DNA of 64,000 nt from Hedera helix (taxonomy: Eukaryota; Streptophyta; Magnoliopsida; Apiales; Araliaceae). Position numbers and translations under genes: made by a program. Within the stretch, counting starts at the first letter, position 1. Every line of letters begins with the position of its first letter. This document shows, piece after piece, positions 34,974 to 46,032 of the stretch. The notes below the pieces were generated by a model. That model saw only the letters and a program-made list of their open reading frames with translations, was not told where the DNA came from and searched no databases. The DNA lies in NCBI GenBank assembly GCA_947179155.2, contig OX359268.1, forward strand, positions 5,001-69,000. The letters run 5' to 3'.

Positions 34974-35640
34974 TGATGGGAGAAAAACAAACCAAACAGC
35001 ACAGCGAAACAATATAATTCTCCCCTCTTGTGTAAACCCAATAAGAAAAATAATCCAAGCAGTTAATAATTAAGAACAAACGCACACAAGAACACAAACA
35101 AATTTTTACGTGGAAAACCCCCTCGATGTGAGGAGTAAAAACCACGGGACCGTAGTCCACCAAATCTTCCACTATCAATAATAACGGGTAATACAATGTT
35201 CTCTCTAGCAACAACTAGAGGTATAAACCAATAATAACCATAAAGAATAACATATTATTGGCATACATCTTCAACAAGAAGAATAACAAGAGAAAACTAA
35301 AAACTCCACCAACTCTCGCAAAAAATGTATCAATAATGTATAGTAAAACCTGATGTTCGGAGACTCCGATGCTCAATCCCACCGTTCATATTGAAGACCA
35401 ACAAGTTACGGCGTCACCCTCTAAAAATCAGCCCAATCGGACCACGAATGACCTTCCGATCATTGAGTTGTAAAATACTACACTATTTTCTGCGGGAATC
35501 AGTTTTTCCTTTTTCTCTCTTATGTTTTTGTTACTCGTTACTTATGTTTTCCTGAAACCTATGTTATATCATCCATATGGGTCAATAGACCATATGGGAT
35601 ACTAATTGGGCCTACCCACATAGGAGAGAATAACCCAACA
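34974..35640 (-). repeat. 3' LTR of the Tork-like element
   Basis: In element sense it runs TGTTGGGTTATTC ... CTCCCATCA, 667 bp. A small ORF on the minus strand occurs in both LTRs by homology only. Confidence 0.92.
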
Positions 35641-35653
35641 AATCTCCCCCTCA
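35641..35653 (-). other. Polypurine tract of the Tork-like element
   Basis: In element sense TGAGGGGGAGATT ends directly at the 3' LTR. Confidence 0.8.
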
Positions 35654-35764
35654 CGACTATGTGGAGGGGTTCGCCATCCCAGCGCTCAATCTGCAATACT
35701 CAAGTTTTCCCCTTGGCAATATCTTTATCATCATATCGGAACCATTATCGTCTGTATGAATCTT

Positions 35765-38700
35765 CTAAAGTTCTAGCAACTTTGCATCAAGAACATCTCT
35801 AATCCAATGATATCTCACATCAATATGCTTTGATTTGGAATGAAATGACGAATTCTTACCAAGGTGAATAGCACTCTGAGTATCACAAAACAATACGTAC
35901 CTCTTCTGTTTGAATCCCAACTCGTTCAAAAATTTCTTTAACCATAGCAACTCCTTACTCGCTTCAGTTGCTGCAATAAACTCTGTCTCTGTTGTAGAAA
36001 GTACAACACACTTTTGTAGTTTAGACTTCCATGACACAGCCCCACCAGTGAAAGAAATCATATAACCTGAAGTAGATTTTCGGGTATTGAGATCTCCAGC
36101 CATATCTGCATCTGTGTAACCAACTAATTCTATTTTTCCATTTTCGAAACAAAGTCTCAATTCGGAAGTGCCCCGAAGATACCGCAAAATCCACTTAACT
36201 GCATTCCAATGTTCTTTTCCCGGATTTGACAAATAACGACTGACAACACCAACTGCAAATGTCAAGTCTGGTCGTGTACACACCATGGCATACATTAAAC
36301 TTCCTACAGCTGAGGCGTATGGAACTCTTTCCATATCTTTCTTCTCTTCATCAGTTAAAGGACATCGTGTTGTGCTCAACTTAAAATGGGAAGCAAGAGG
36401 AGTACTAACCATTTTAGCTTTATCCAATTTGAAATTTTTGAAGTACCTTTTCAATGTACTTCTCTTGTGACAAAAATAATTGTTTAGCATTCATATCCCG
36501 CGTAATTCTTATGCCAAGTATCTGCTTTGCTAGACCCAAGTCTTTCATCGCAAAAGACTTACTCAACTGTCTTTTCAACAACTCAATTCGTGAAGAATTC
36601 CTACCAACAATTAACATGTCATCAATATAAAGTAGAAGAATAATAAAATCATCATCAGAAAATTTTTGCACAAATACACAATTATCCGAAGAAGTTTTCC
36701 TGTAGCCATGCTCCCCCATAACTGACATAAACTTCTTGTACCACTGTCTCGGTGCTTGCTTTAAGCCATAAAGACTTTTCTTCAATTTACACACACAATC
36801 TTCTTTTCCTTTCACTTCAAAGCCCTCCGGCTGTTCCATATAAATCTCTTCCTCTAAATTACCATGTAGGAAGGCAGTCTTCACATCCATCTGCTCAACC
36901 TCTAAATCAAGTGTAGCAGCTAAGCCAAGTATCACCCGAATGGATGTCATTTTCACAACTGGAGCAAAAATCTCATCGAAGTCAATACCCTTTTTCTGTG
37001 TAAATCCCTTCACAACCAATCTAGCCTTGTACCGTGGACATGCGGTGTGTTCTTCTTGCTTTACCCTATAAACCCACCGATTTTTCAAGGCCCTTTTACC
37101 CTTAAGCAGTTTCACCAACTCAAATGTATGATTCTCATGCAATGAATGCATCTCATCTTACATGGCATCAACCCACTCCTCTTTATGTTCATCTTTCATA
37201 GCTTCCTCATAACTATTTGGTTCTCCTATATCTGTCAACAATATATAATCATTAGAAGAATAGCGTGTAGAAGCTTTTCGGTCTTGAGTAGACCTCCGAA
37301 CATTAATATATGGGTGTTCCAACAAGTGTGGCAACTCGGGAGCATCATCATGTATTTCTTCCTGTATAGGAACATCTGCCTCACTTAAATCCACGTTCTC
37401 ATCCCGAATTTCTTCCGCAGGCTCAAAAAATTGGGATGTCAAAGGAGCTGGATCTAGGTCAACTAGATCATCAAAGTTGTTCGGTACCATCTTCTCGAAC
37501 ATGTCAATATCATCTATAGTCTGATTTTCAATGAAAATAACATCTCGACTTCAAACTATTTTCTTCTAAATCGGATCATATAATTTGTAACCAAATTCAT
37601 CTTGACCATATCCAATAAATACACACTGTCGAGTTTTCGCATCAACCTTTGATCTCTCATCTTTAGGAATATGCACAAATGCCTTACATCCAAAGACACA
37701 TAAAGAATCATAAGAAACCGCTTTACCGGTCCACACTTTGTTCGGTACATCAAACTCCAACGGTACACATGGTGTCAAAATTAATAAGTACACAGTAGTA
37801 CTTAATGCTTCACCCCAAAAAGAACTCGGTAATTTTTCTTGTGAAAGCAAACTTCTAACTCTTTCAGCTAAGGTCCTGTTCATTCTCTCTGCCAAACCAT
37901 TCAATTGGGGAGTTTTAGGAGGTGTCTTTTGATGTCGAATACCCTGCTCTCTGCAATACTCGTCAAAGGGGTCTATGTACTCACCTCCATTATCTGTTCG
38001 GATACACTTTAGCTTTTTTCCCGTTTGTCTCTCAACTGACGTCTGAAATTGCTTAAATACATCAAGTACTTGATTTTTGGTCTTCAAAGTGTATACCCAT
38101 ATCTTTCTCAAATGATCATCAATGAATGTCACAAAGTAAAGAGAACCACCAAGTGTTTTTACTTTCATACCACATACATCAGAGTGTACCAAATCAAGTA
38201 TATCTGACTTTCGTGATGGAGAACTCGTGAATGAAACTCTGTTCTGCTTTCCAGCCAAGCAATCACTACATTTTTCCAATTGTGTACGTTTTAACCCAGA
38301 TAAACTATTATTCTTGGCCAATAGCTTCAATCCCTTTTCACTTATGTGACAAAGTCTCTTATGCCACAACTCTGCTTGACTATAATTCTCTACTGCATTA
38401 ACAATGTCTGTAGAGAGCTTTTCCTGTAACGTGTACAATGTTGAACACTTCTTACCTCTAGCCACAACCATAGAACCTTTAGTAAGTTTCCACTGTCCAT
38501 CACCAAAGACGTTGCAAAATCCATCATCATCAAGTTTACTAGCAGAAATCAGATTTAACCGAATATCAGGAACATGCTTAACATTTTTGAGAACTAACAT
38601 TGTACCGTTGTTAGTCTCCAAACACACATCTCCAATGCCCACAACTTTCGACACTCCATCATTACCCATCTTTACAACCCCATAGTCACCAGCTGCATAG

Positions 38701-38879
38701 GATGTAAAGAAGTCTTTTCGCGATGTAGCATGAACTGATGCCCCACTATCAATGACCCAACTCATCTCATGAGTAGCAAAATTAAGAACATCTTCATCAT
38801 ACATAATGAGAAAATCATTAGAAACGGTAGCAACTCGATTATCATCCTTATTGTCGTCATTCTTCTTTTCTTTACCATT
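35765..38879 (-). pseudogene. Tork-like protease-integrase-RT-RNase H
   Basis: Read from 38880 down. Protease has MSWVIDSGASVHATS. Integrase has H/H/C/C (LWHKRLCHISEKG ... CSDCLAGKQ), Asp in LVHSDVCGM, Asp in CIRTDNGGEY and Glu in LNGLAERMNRTL. This frame ends with stops at 37566-37568 and a few codons later. After a spacer frame (37502-37158), RT runs from 37151 (KNRWVYRVKQEE, MDVKTAFLHGNLEEEIYMEQ, active site LLYIDDMLIVG). Near 36440-36490 the phase changes and RNase H follows (GYTDADMAGDLN, STTETEFIAATEA, KHIDVRYHWIRD), ending at 35765. Domain order and length are normal for Tnt1-type elements. At least three stops and one frameshift are present. Confidence 0.9.
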
Positions 38880-39635
38880 TCCCATATTGTTTTCTCTCTT
38901 GAGCTGGCAACAAAAATTTTTGATATGCCCCTTCTCATGACAATGAAAACATTATACATTTGCGAATTTGTTGGACTTGCTTCTGCTCTTGCCTCTATTC
39001 ATCGGATATCTGTTTTTGCTCCTCCCCTTTCTCTCGGTAACTAGCACATCTGACTGTGAAGAGATACCTTGCGACTTTCTTCGAACCTCTTCATTTAGAA
39101 CACTGCTTTTAGCCAAATCCATAGTAATTTTACCATATGGAGCGGAGTTAGACAACGATGTTCGAAACGTCTCCCACGAATTCGGTAATGTACCAAGTAA
39201 CTATAATCCCTGTATCTCATCATCAAATTTGATACCCATTGCAGCTAACTGATTAATAATCCCCTGAAAGGAATTTAAATGATCAATCAAAGGTTTTCCG
39301 TCATGATACCTCAATGTCATCATCTGCTTAATCAGAAACAATTTATTATTCCCCGTCTTTCGAGCATACAACTGTTCAAGCTTACTCCACAAACTGCGTG
39401 CATGAGTCTCTCCACTAATATGATTCAAAACATTATCATCAACCCATTGCCTAATGTAACCACATACTTGATGATGCAGAATTTTCCACTCGTCATCGGT
39501 CTTTTTCTCAAGCTTCACATTAGAAAACACAGGCAAATAATAATCCTTCACATAAAGGAGGTCCTCCATTTTTCCTTTCCAAATATGATAATTTGAACCA
39601 TTCAAAGTTACCATCATACTCGTATTAGTTTCCAT
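38880..39635 (-). pseudogene. Tork-like gag
   Basis: Starts at ATG 39635, 38 bp after the primer site (METNTSMMVTLNGSNYHIW). The gag core has LWSKLEQLYARKTGNNKLFL and DHLNSFQGIINQLAAMG. A TAG at about 39201-39203 interrupts the frame after EIQGL. The same reading resumes and meets another stop at 38952-38954, two residues before the single CCHC zinc knuckle (CFHCHEKGHIKNFC, about 38945-38905). A Lys/Asp-rich linker joins protease. Confidence 0.88.
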
Positions 39636-39672
39636 CGTTTAACACAAGGCAAAGAGTTCAATAACAACCACA

Positions 39673-39684
39673 GCCCTGATGCCA
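39673..39684 (-). other. Primer-binding site of the Tork-like element
   Basis: In element sense TGGCATCAGGGC begins two bases after the 5' LTR end. It is a two-mismatch form of the tRNA-iMet site. Confidence 0.8.
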
Positions 39685-39686
39685 CT

Positions 39687-40353
39687 TGATGGGAGAAAAA
39701 CAAACCAAACAACACAGCGAAACAATATAATTCTCCCCTCTTGTGTAAACCCAATAAGAAAAATAATTCAAGCAGTTAATAATTAAGAACAAACGCACAC
39801 AAGAACACAAACAAATTTTTACGTGGAAAACCCCCTCGACGTGAGGAGTAAAAACCACAGGACCGTAGTCCACCAAATCTTCCACTATCAATAATAACGG
39901 GTAATACAATGTTCTCTCTAGCAACAACTAGAGGCATAAACCAATAATAACCATAAAGAATAACATATTCTTGGCATACATCTTCAACAAGAAGAATAAC
40001 AAGATAAAACTAAAAACTCCACCAACTCTCGTAAAAAATATATCAATAATGTATAGCAAAACCTGATGTTCGGAGACTCCGATGCTCAATCCCACCGTTC
40101 AGATTGAAGACCAACAAGTTACGGCATCACCCTCCAAAAATCAACCCAATCGGACCACGAATGACCTTCTGATCACTGAGTTGTAAAATACTACACTATT
40201 TCATGCGGGAATCAGTTTTTCCTTTTTCTCTCTTATGTTTTTGTTACTCGTTACTTCTATTTTCCTGAAACCTATGTTATATCATCTATATGGGTCAATA
40301 GACTATATGGGCTACTAATTGGGCCTACCCACATAGGAGAGAATAACCCAACA
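39687..40353 (-). repeat. 5' LTR of the Tork-like element
   Basis: 667 bp, the same length as its partner, with about 23 substitutions and no indels by eye. Ends are TG...CA in element sense. Confidence 0.92.
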
Positions 40354-41639
40354 AATCAGGGTTAGGCTTTAATAATTTCTAACACATTCATACAAGCATA
40401 AGAATATATTGGGCTTTTTTAATCAATTATTTGGGCTACTTTAAACTACCCATCAACTACCATTAATTCATGAATAACATTACATAAATCATAACCCATG
40501 TAATTAACTATATTAAATTAATTACATGGCTTTCTTTTTTGTTCCATTTTAAATGAATAAATATACCCCTATATATGTACATATTCATTCACATCATTGT
40601 ATACAATTTTAATTAACATCATTTTATTAATTAAGAATTTATTACAAAAAATCTCAATCATTGTAGACCAAGGAGCGGTCCTCAGGTTCCCGAAGCTTAC
40701 GGTGCCTACACTTACCTAAGAAGAATTCTATATGATTACTGAAGAGTTTCAAACCACGAACAGAAGCCTCTCTCTCATAGATGGAATATGGTTCGACAAT
40801 ATTATCAATAATCATATTTGTAACTAATATTTTCGGAGGTTATTCTAACCGATCATGTTACTTATTCAATATTAATAAATATGGTAGTTCTATTTTATCA
40901 CACTCTTGTATTTCTGTTTAAATGCATCACTTAATTTTTGTTCTTTAGCCTTAAACTTCAGTCCATCAAATAAGGCTAGAGGCAAGGAAGTATAACTGTT
41001 AAGCTAGTAAACAAATACAAATCTAAAAGACACAGAGCTCATCACAAGAAGAAGATAATATTTCTCATCAAACATAGAAAAATTACGCACAAGATTACAA
41101 GGAACTTGAAAGGAAAAACTGGCGTCAATCTTTGGGATGATCAAGAAGAACAAATCCAAGCCCTTCAAAAGAATGCCTCTTTTCCCGAATCATCTATTGC
41201 ACAAGCTCGAAGACCTCATATTGAAGAGTCCTGCCACCAGTAAAGAGAGACCCTTCGATCGTCATCTTTTTCCTCTTTGTAGCATGCCGGAGGTCCGAAG
41301 TGCTCCCACTTTTGGCATCCTTTCTTTTCTTTATCTCCGACACTTTATGCAGCCGAAGTCATCACCTCAAAAGTAGGTGGCGATTGTAGAGGCTCTTCTT
41401 GGTCTATACTAGAAGGATTGGAAATCAGCAGAAGATGAGTGTCCTCGAGGACAAAAAATGGGCTCCAAAGTCGAAACAGGAGCTGGCATAGGAACTGTTT
41501 CAAGAGCAAGAGAAGATGTAGCCGTGGAGGATTCTGCAGCTGCAATCCTATACGACTTTTCTTCCCTAATCGGCCTAAACGAAAAGAGAAGTAAACTTTC
41601 ACCTAGGTTTCCCCTTTAGTCTGACGTCCTCAAAATCCT
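40354..41639. other. Unassigned sequence upstream of the tandem array
   Basis: No gene recognised. 40370-40640 is AT-rich with TTGGGCT words like other old LTR DNA here. About 40680-41640 becomes less AT-rich. It contains short ORFs on both strands (for example 41137-41376 plus, Lys/Pro/His-rich) that match no family I know. It is probably the 3' untranslated part of the Tat-like element whose array and LTR follow. Confidence 0.35.
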
Positions 41640-42470
41640 AAGGACCTCTATCTTTAGAACAATATCCTTAGAATCCCGAAAGAGCTTTCTCCTCGAATAT
41701 CTGAAAGAATAATTTCTTCGGTCCCTAAAAGTAGTATTTCTTCAGTTACTCAAGAGTTTTCCCTTCGGTCTAACGTCCTTAGAATCCCCAACACTCATGT
41801 CTTCAGTCTGAAATCCTTGGATTCTCGAAGGAGCCTTCCCTTATGTTTAACACCTTCAGGCTCCCGAAGGAGCCTTTATTTTGGCCTGACGTCCTTAGAA
41901 TCCCGAAGACTCATGTCTTCAGTCTAAAGTCATTGAAATCCCGAAGGATCCTTCCCTTCGGTTTGACGCCTCCAGACTCCCGAAGGAGACCTCCCTTTGA
42001 TCCAACGTCCTTTGAATCCCAAAGACTTATGTCTTCGATCTAAAGTCCTTGGAATCTTGAAGGAGCCTTCTCTTCGGTTTAACACTTCTGGGCTCCCAAA
42101 GGAGCCTTCCATTCAGTTCAACATCCTTGGAATCCCTAAGACTCGTCTCTTCAATCTGAGGTCCTTGGAATCCTGAAGAAGTCTTCCCTTCAGTTTGATG
42201 CCTTCGGGCTCCCAAAAGAGCCTTCCCGTCAGTCTGACGTCCTTAGAATCTCGAAGACTCATGTCTTCAGTATAAAGTCCTTGGAATCCCAAATGAGCCT
42301 TCCCTTCGGTCTGACGTCCTAGGAATTTTGAAGTCTCTTACTTCGATCTAAGTCCTTAAAATTCGGAATGACCTTTCTCTTCGGTCTGATGCCTTCAGGC
42401 TCCCGAAAGCATGCCCTATTCGGTCATTGCAGTCCTCGGACTCCTGAAACCTCTTATTGACTCCTCCAAC
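41640..42470. repeat. 116-bp higher-order tandem array of 39-bp subunits
   Basis: The landmark GACTCATGTCTTCAGTCTAAAG and its variants put CTCATGT-type words at 41794, 41910, 42026, 42142 and 42258, exactly 116 bp apart each time. Each 116-bp unit has three related subunits of 38-39 bp, all built on the plan CTTCGGTCTGACGTCCTTGGAATCCCGAAG. One is marked GACTCATGTCTTC, one CCTTCGGGCTCCC and one TCCTTAGAATCCC. The edges are degenerate. Small ORFs on both strands are products of the repeat. The array ends just before a polypurine tract and LTR. Confidence 0.9.
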
Positions 42471-42485
42471 CCATTTCATATATTA

Positions 42486-42501
42486 AGGGAATGGGGGACA
42501 A
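42486..42501 (+). other. Polypurine tract
   Basis: AAGGGAATGGGGGACA plus one A precedes the LTR start TGTTGGG at 42502. Confidence 0.75.
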
Positions 42502-43012
42502 TGTTGGGCTACGTATTTTACTAGTGCAAATGGGTTGTCCATGTTGGGCTCGACCCTGCAGCCCTTTAGGTCTAGCGTGCGCACAAGAGGACTAATAGGT
42601 CTGATAGGCTTGGGTTATAATCATTATCACCTCCGGATAGCTAACAAGTGACCATATCCAATACTAATTGGTATAGGAGTTACCTATCTAGCAGGGATGA
42701 GGAAGGCGGTTACTTTCTCCATTAAAGTTTTTACTATACGATTCCTATTAGGAATTGGAGTCATGTTGAGTAATATGAGTACTATAAATACATAGTTAAC
42801 GACAGAGATATGAGAATCTCTTAATACACAATACTATAACCTACTAAATACTTTATGCCTCCACTGTTAACACATATTAAAGTCAGTACTTATTCTCACA
42901 CCTAAGTTATCTCCCAGCGGCCCAAGACGTCAAGCACTCTCTGGTGGTTTTTCTTGTGCAGGTTCACGTCCAAGCCAGTGGTTGAACATGCGGACAAATT
43001 CGAGCGTCAACA
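42502..43012 (+). repeat. 3' LTR of a second Tat-like gypsy element
   Basis: Starts TGTTGGGCTACGTATTTTAC, like the LTR at 6404 (TGTTGGGTTGCGTATTTT). It has a TATA-like ACTATAAATA near 42780, GGCCCAAGACGTCAAGC near 42920 and the end GAGCGTCAACA at 43012 (an earlier end at 42960 is possible). A PPT lies on its left and no primer site on its right, so it is a 3' LTR. The coding region and 5' LTR are not in the window. Confidence 0.65.
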
Positions 43013-43029
43013 CTACTCATTTTTTCTAG

Positions 43030-43325
43030 TCTATCTTCTAAAATACTTTCACAATTTTTAGTTTTATGATGGGTTTGAATGCCGATGCATAAGTAATGAC
43101 GGTTGACATGTCCTTAAAATATTTTTAAAAAATTTCTTTTGGTGAAAAAATAATATTATCCCAAACATCATCCATTCTATATTCTTTAAACATATCTGTT
43201 ATTTTCAAACATGCATACAAAACATGACTAATAGTAGGATAATAAATACCATTGAATATTTATGTTCTTTTTATATAATTTAAGAATATGTAAAGGTGTA
43301 CCAACTAGATCCCAATCTTGATTTG
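43030..43325 (-). pseudogene. hAT-type transposase fragment, copy A
   Basis: On the minus strand, with frame changes, the sequence gives NQDWDLVGTPLHILKLYK, then pieces like HVLYACLKITDMFKEY and MDDVWDNIIFSPKEI, then FKDMSTVITYASAFKP. This order fits the RNase-H-like region of plant hAT transposases (DUF4413 type), from memory. It shares about three quarters of its bases with copy B at 44941-45238. Only about 95 codons of the several hundred in a full transposase are present. Confidence 0.5.
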
Positions 43326-44940
43326 TTATAGCCGTTTGTGTTTGTTTACAAAATAATGTTCGATAATGCTATTTGCATTAATTTTATATTTTTAAGAACT
43401 ATTTTTTCTCATGATTATTTTTTTATTTAATCTGTGGACTATGTTTTTTAATTTCTAAGACAATTTGATGATAGTCTATAATTCCTGATGAAAAGTTGAA
43501 ATTATATTATTTCACTTTTGAGGTATCAAATGACCTTAAAAATATAGCAAATAGTTTGTGAGATCAAATAAAAGGCTAACCATGGAATAAACTAATCTTA
43601 AAGACATTAAAATAGTAGAAATACTAAAATTCAACACATTATTAACATCATGAAAAGACGTATACAAAAACCACTAGGATGTTTCTTTACTCCATTCATC
43701 TTGAGACTGAAATTTCATGAAAGTTTAGAGAGAGTTGAAGGGCTTTAGTGAATTGCAACCAATAGGATGATGAAAAAGTGACACCTTGGATCTATTCACA
43801 GAAAGTCTTGTCTGGTAAATATGATCTTACATTAGTTTTATTTTGGGGATAGGGAAGAAAAAAATAATTTTATCTTCACACCCATTGTTTGCGAGTATAA
43901 AATAAATATTTTTTTTGACTCAAAAAATTTCCATGGGAGGAAGAAGGGAAAGCTAATAATAACAAAATAAGGTGGATAATTTGTTTACCTAAGGTCCTAA
44001 GATCATCACTTCTTAACAATGTCCTTCTCCCTAGAACTAGAGGGACCAACAAATAGTTGATTCTTCAACCAGATAACCTTAAATTCTAAACGTGAAATCC
44101 ATTCTAATATCTTATTAAACATCTCAATGGCCAAAGTGGGGGTTTAAAAGGCTCAAACTTCATTCCATGTTACAACAACAAGAATTCATTCAGTGTAGGT
44201 TAAATTTGGATTAGGAAATATTTTCAGATCTCTGTGAGTCAGAAGAATAGAATTGACTCAGAGATCCTTGGGGTAGTGTGGTTTGAAACCTTATCAGAGC
44301 TAATTTTTTTGTTTGATCAATTATTCTCAAAAATTTTCTTCTCCAAAAAGTTATCCTACAAAAAGGGATTCTGACCGAACACTATTGATGAACCAATCTA
44401 ATAAATCTAAAAGTAGAAATGTCCGTCTTTTGAACGTTCCTAGCCAGAATCGGTCCTTCATAGACTTTCTCCTTAAGTTTCAAAGCGACTTAGGATTTAG
44501 GGTTTCAAATCTATTTCACTTTTCATCTAATACCCTGTCAATTAAAGAAAAATAAGAATTTGAAACTGTGGTAATAACTTGGATAGTTTAAAGATAAAGG
44601 GCCATCGCGACCAAAATAGGATATGATATTCTCATTTATGATTTCTCCACCATGCAAGTCTATCTAAAATTTTAAATTATTGGTCGATCATAAAACACAG
44701 AAAAATCAGTACTACAATATAAACCAAGTTTGTTTAGATTACCTCTGTGTATTGTAGTTTTTGGTTTTTTGATACAGAATTTAATAATGCATCATATTTA
44801 AAAGATAAAGGAGGAGAGGGGCAGCAGTGCACGTGTGGATGTAGAATATGAAGACTCATATTGTTTATAAAATATTGTAAATATATTGTTACAATTTGAT
44901 TTTATGTAATCAATATTATTACTACCCATATTTTTTTCAA
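43326..44940. other. Sequence between the two hAT fragments
   Basis: No gene recognised. It is AT-rich. One imperfect hairpin lies at about 44227-44266 (GATCTCTGTGAGTCA with TGACTCAGAGATC). The 80-codon ORF at 44313-44555 is Ser/Lys-rich and matches nothing I know. Confidence 0.4.
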
Positions 44941-45238
44941 TATATCCTTTAAATTACTTTTCACACCTTCAAATTTCATAACGGAGTTTAATGCCACTGC
45001 ACAAGTAATAACAGTTAGCAAGTCATTAAAAAAAAATTAAATTTTTTCTTCCATTGTGAAGATAAGGTCAGCCCAAACATTATCATATATATATTCTTTA
45101 AAAAACATTGTTATTTCCAAATATACAAACAGAGCATGATTAATTGTAGGATAATAAACACCACTTAATATTTTTCTTTGTTTTTCAAAAAAAAATAAGA
45201 ATATTTAAAAGTTGACCAAGTAGATCCCAATCTTGATT
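44941..45238 (-). pseudogene. hAT-type transposase fragment, copy B
   Basis: The better preserved copy. The minus strand reads LSGVYYPTINHALFVYLEIT, then FKEYIYDNVWADLIFTMEEK, one stop, then FNDLLTVITCAVALNSVMKF and EGVKSNLKDILKK. The YPT motif followed by a KF-type helix and a 'V-A-x-x-L-N' segment is the layout of the hAT RNase-H-like core. It lies about 1.9 kb from copy A in the same orientation. Confidence 0.55.
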
Positions 45239-45349
45239 TTTTTATGTGTTATAAAACTCCATATATATTTTTACGTTTATAGACATCTCTAAACAAATCG
45301 TATATACTATTTCACTTAGTGTTTATCCAAACTATTAGTTGGTGCGAAT

Positions 45350-46032
45350 TCTTATCATAAGACTGAGAACGAATAACCCTATATAAGGGGATTATTTTTG
45401 TCGGAAAATCGACATTTGTGCAAGATGTCTGAATGTTATGCATATACATAGGGTACAAGAGGTTGACCCCCTCGAGTATCAAACTACTAAGATGGCAGAT
45501 CTATATATGTCTTACCTTTAGCAGCAGTTCATGGTCCTTAAAGACTATTCAGCAGTAAAGATTCAATCCTTTCTTTTACAATGAAAATTGATTCTTGTTC
45601 TTTCACAATTGTTATCTATTGTTAAAACCTTTGATGTTATTTCTCATTCAAGCATGATATATCTTCTATTATCTGTTCTTAAACTTGTTGAGCAAGCTAG
45701 TTGCTCATTCTTGCTATATCATGATTTATTTTTCAGCTAAGCCCGAATACTCTAAAACAGACAAAGACAAGGGAAAAGCCAAAGCATATAATAGCTTAAT
45801 GCATGTTAAATTAATTGCTTTCATATAATTTCTTATGTAAATCTTTTGTAATCCCTTAAGATATGTACTGTTATGTTAAGGTTAGTCAACCTTGGAATTG
45901 TAGCCTTTTTATAAGGAATTTTATGTATTATTTCGTGATGTTTAATTAAAGATTATGTTTTAGATGTTATTTAGTATTGTACAGTGAGGAACCAAACCCG
46001 AGATTAAGGAACCCGAATTTGGGGTCGTCACA
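45350..46032 (+). repeat. 3' part of a gypsy LTR
   Basis: Ends AATTTGGGGTCGTCACA at 46032. At 45675-45780 it has TTGTTGAGCAAG, GTTGCTCATTC, TTTTTCAGCTAAGCCCGA and GACAAGGG. At 45880-45900 it has TAAGGTTAGTCAACCTTGG. All have counterparts in the old minus-strand LTR (20125-20760). No primer site follows. The next bases are TGTGAAG. The 5' limit is uncertain. Confidence 0.6.

Larger units (their letters stand above)
34974..40353 (-). mobile_element. Tork/Tnt1-like Ty1/copia element, degenerate
   Basis: 5380 bp, minus strand. Two 667-bp LTRs (34974-35640 is the 3' LTR; 39687-40353 is the 5' LTR), primer site, gag, protease, integrase, RT, RNase H and PPT. The encoded proteins match the tobacco Tnt1-94 type throughout. 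LTRs differ at about 23 of 667 positions by eye (3.4%). The flanking bases are ATAAC on the left and AATCA on the right, so no target duplication is visible. Several stops and frameshifts make it non-autonomous. Confidence 0.93.

Noticed and set aside
35765..39635. Plant pararetrovirus or viral insertion
   Set aside because: Domain order protease-integrase-RT-RNase H, flanking LTRs, primer site and PPT identify an ordinary Ty1/copia retrotransposon.
41843..42215. Overlapping ORFs of 60-66 codons on both strands
   Set aside because: They are by-products of the 116-bp tandem array; the peptide repeats follow the DNA repeat.
6404..43012. One large Tat element with LTRs at 6404 and 42502
   Set aside because: The LTRs share ends but differ strongly inside, flanks are CGTAC and CTACT, and neither matches. 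They are two separate family members.
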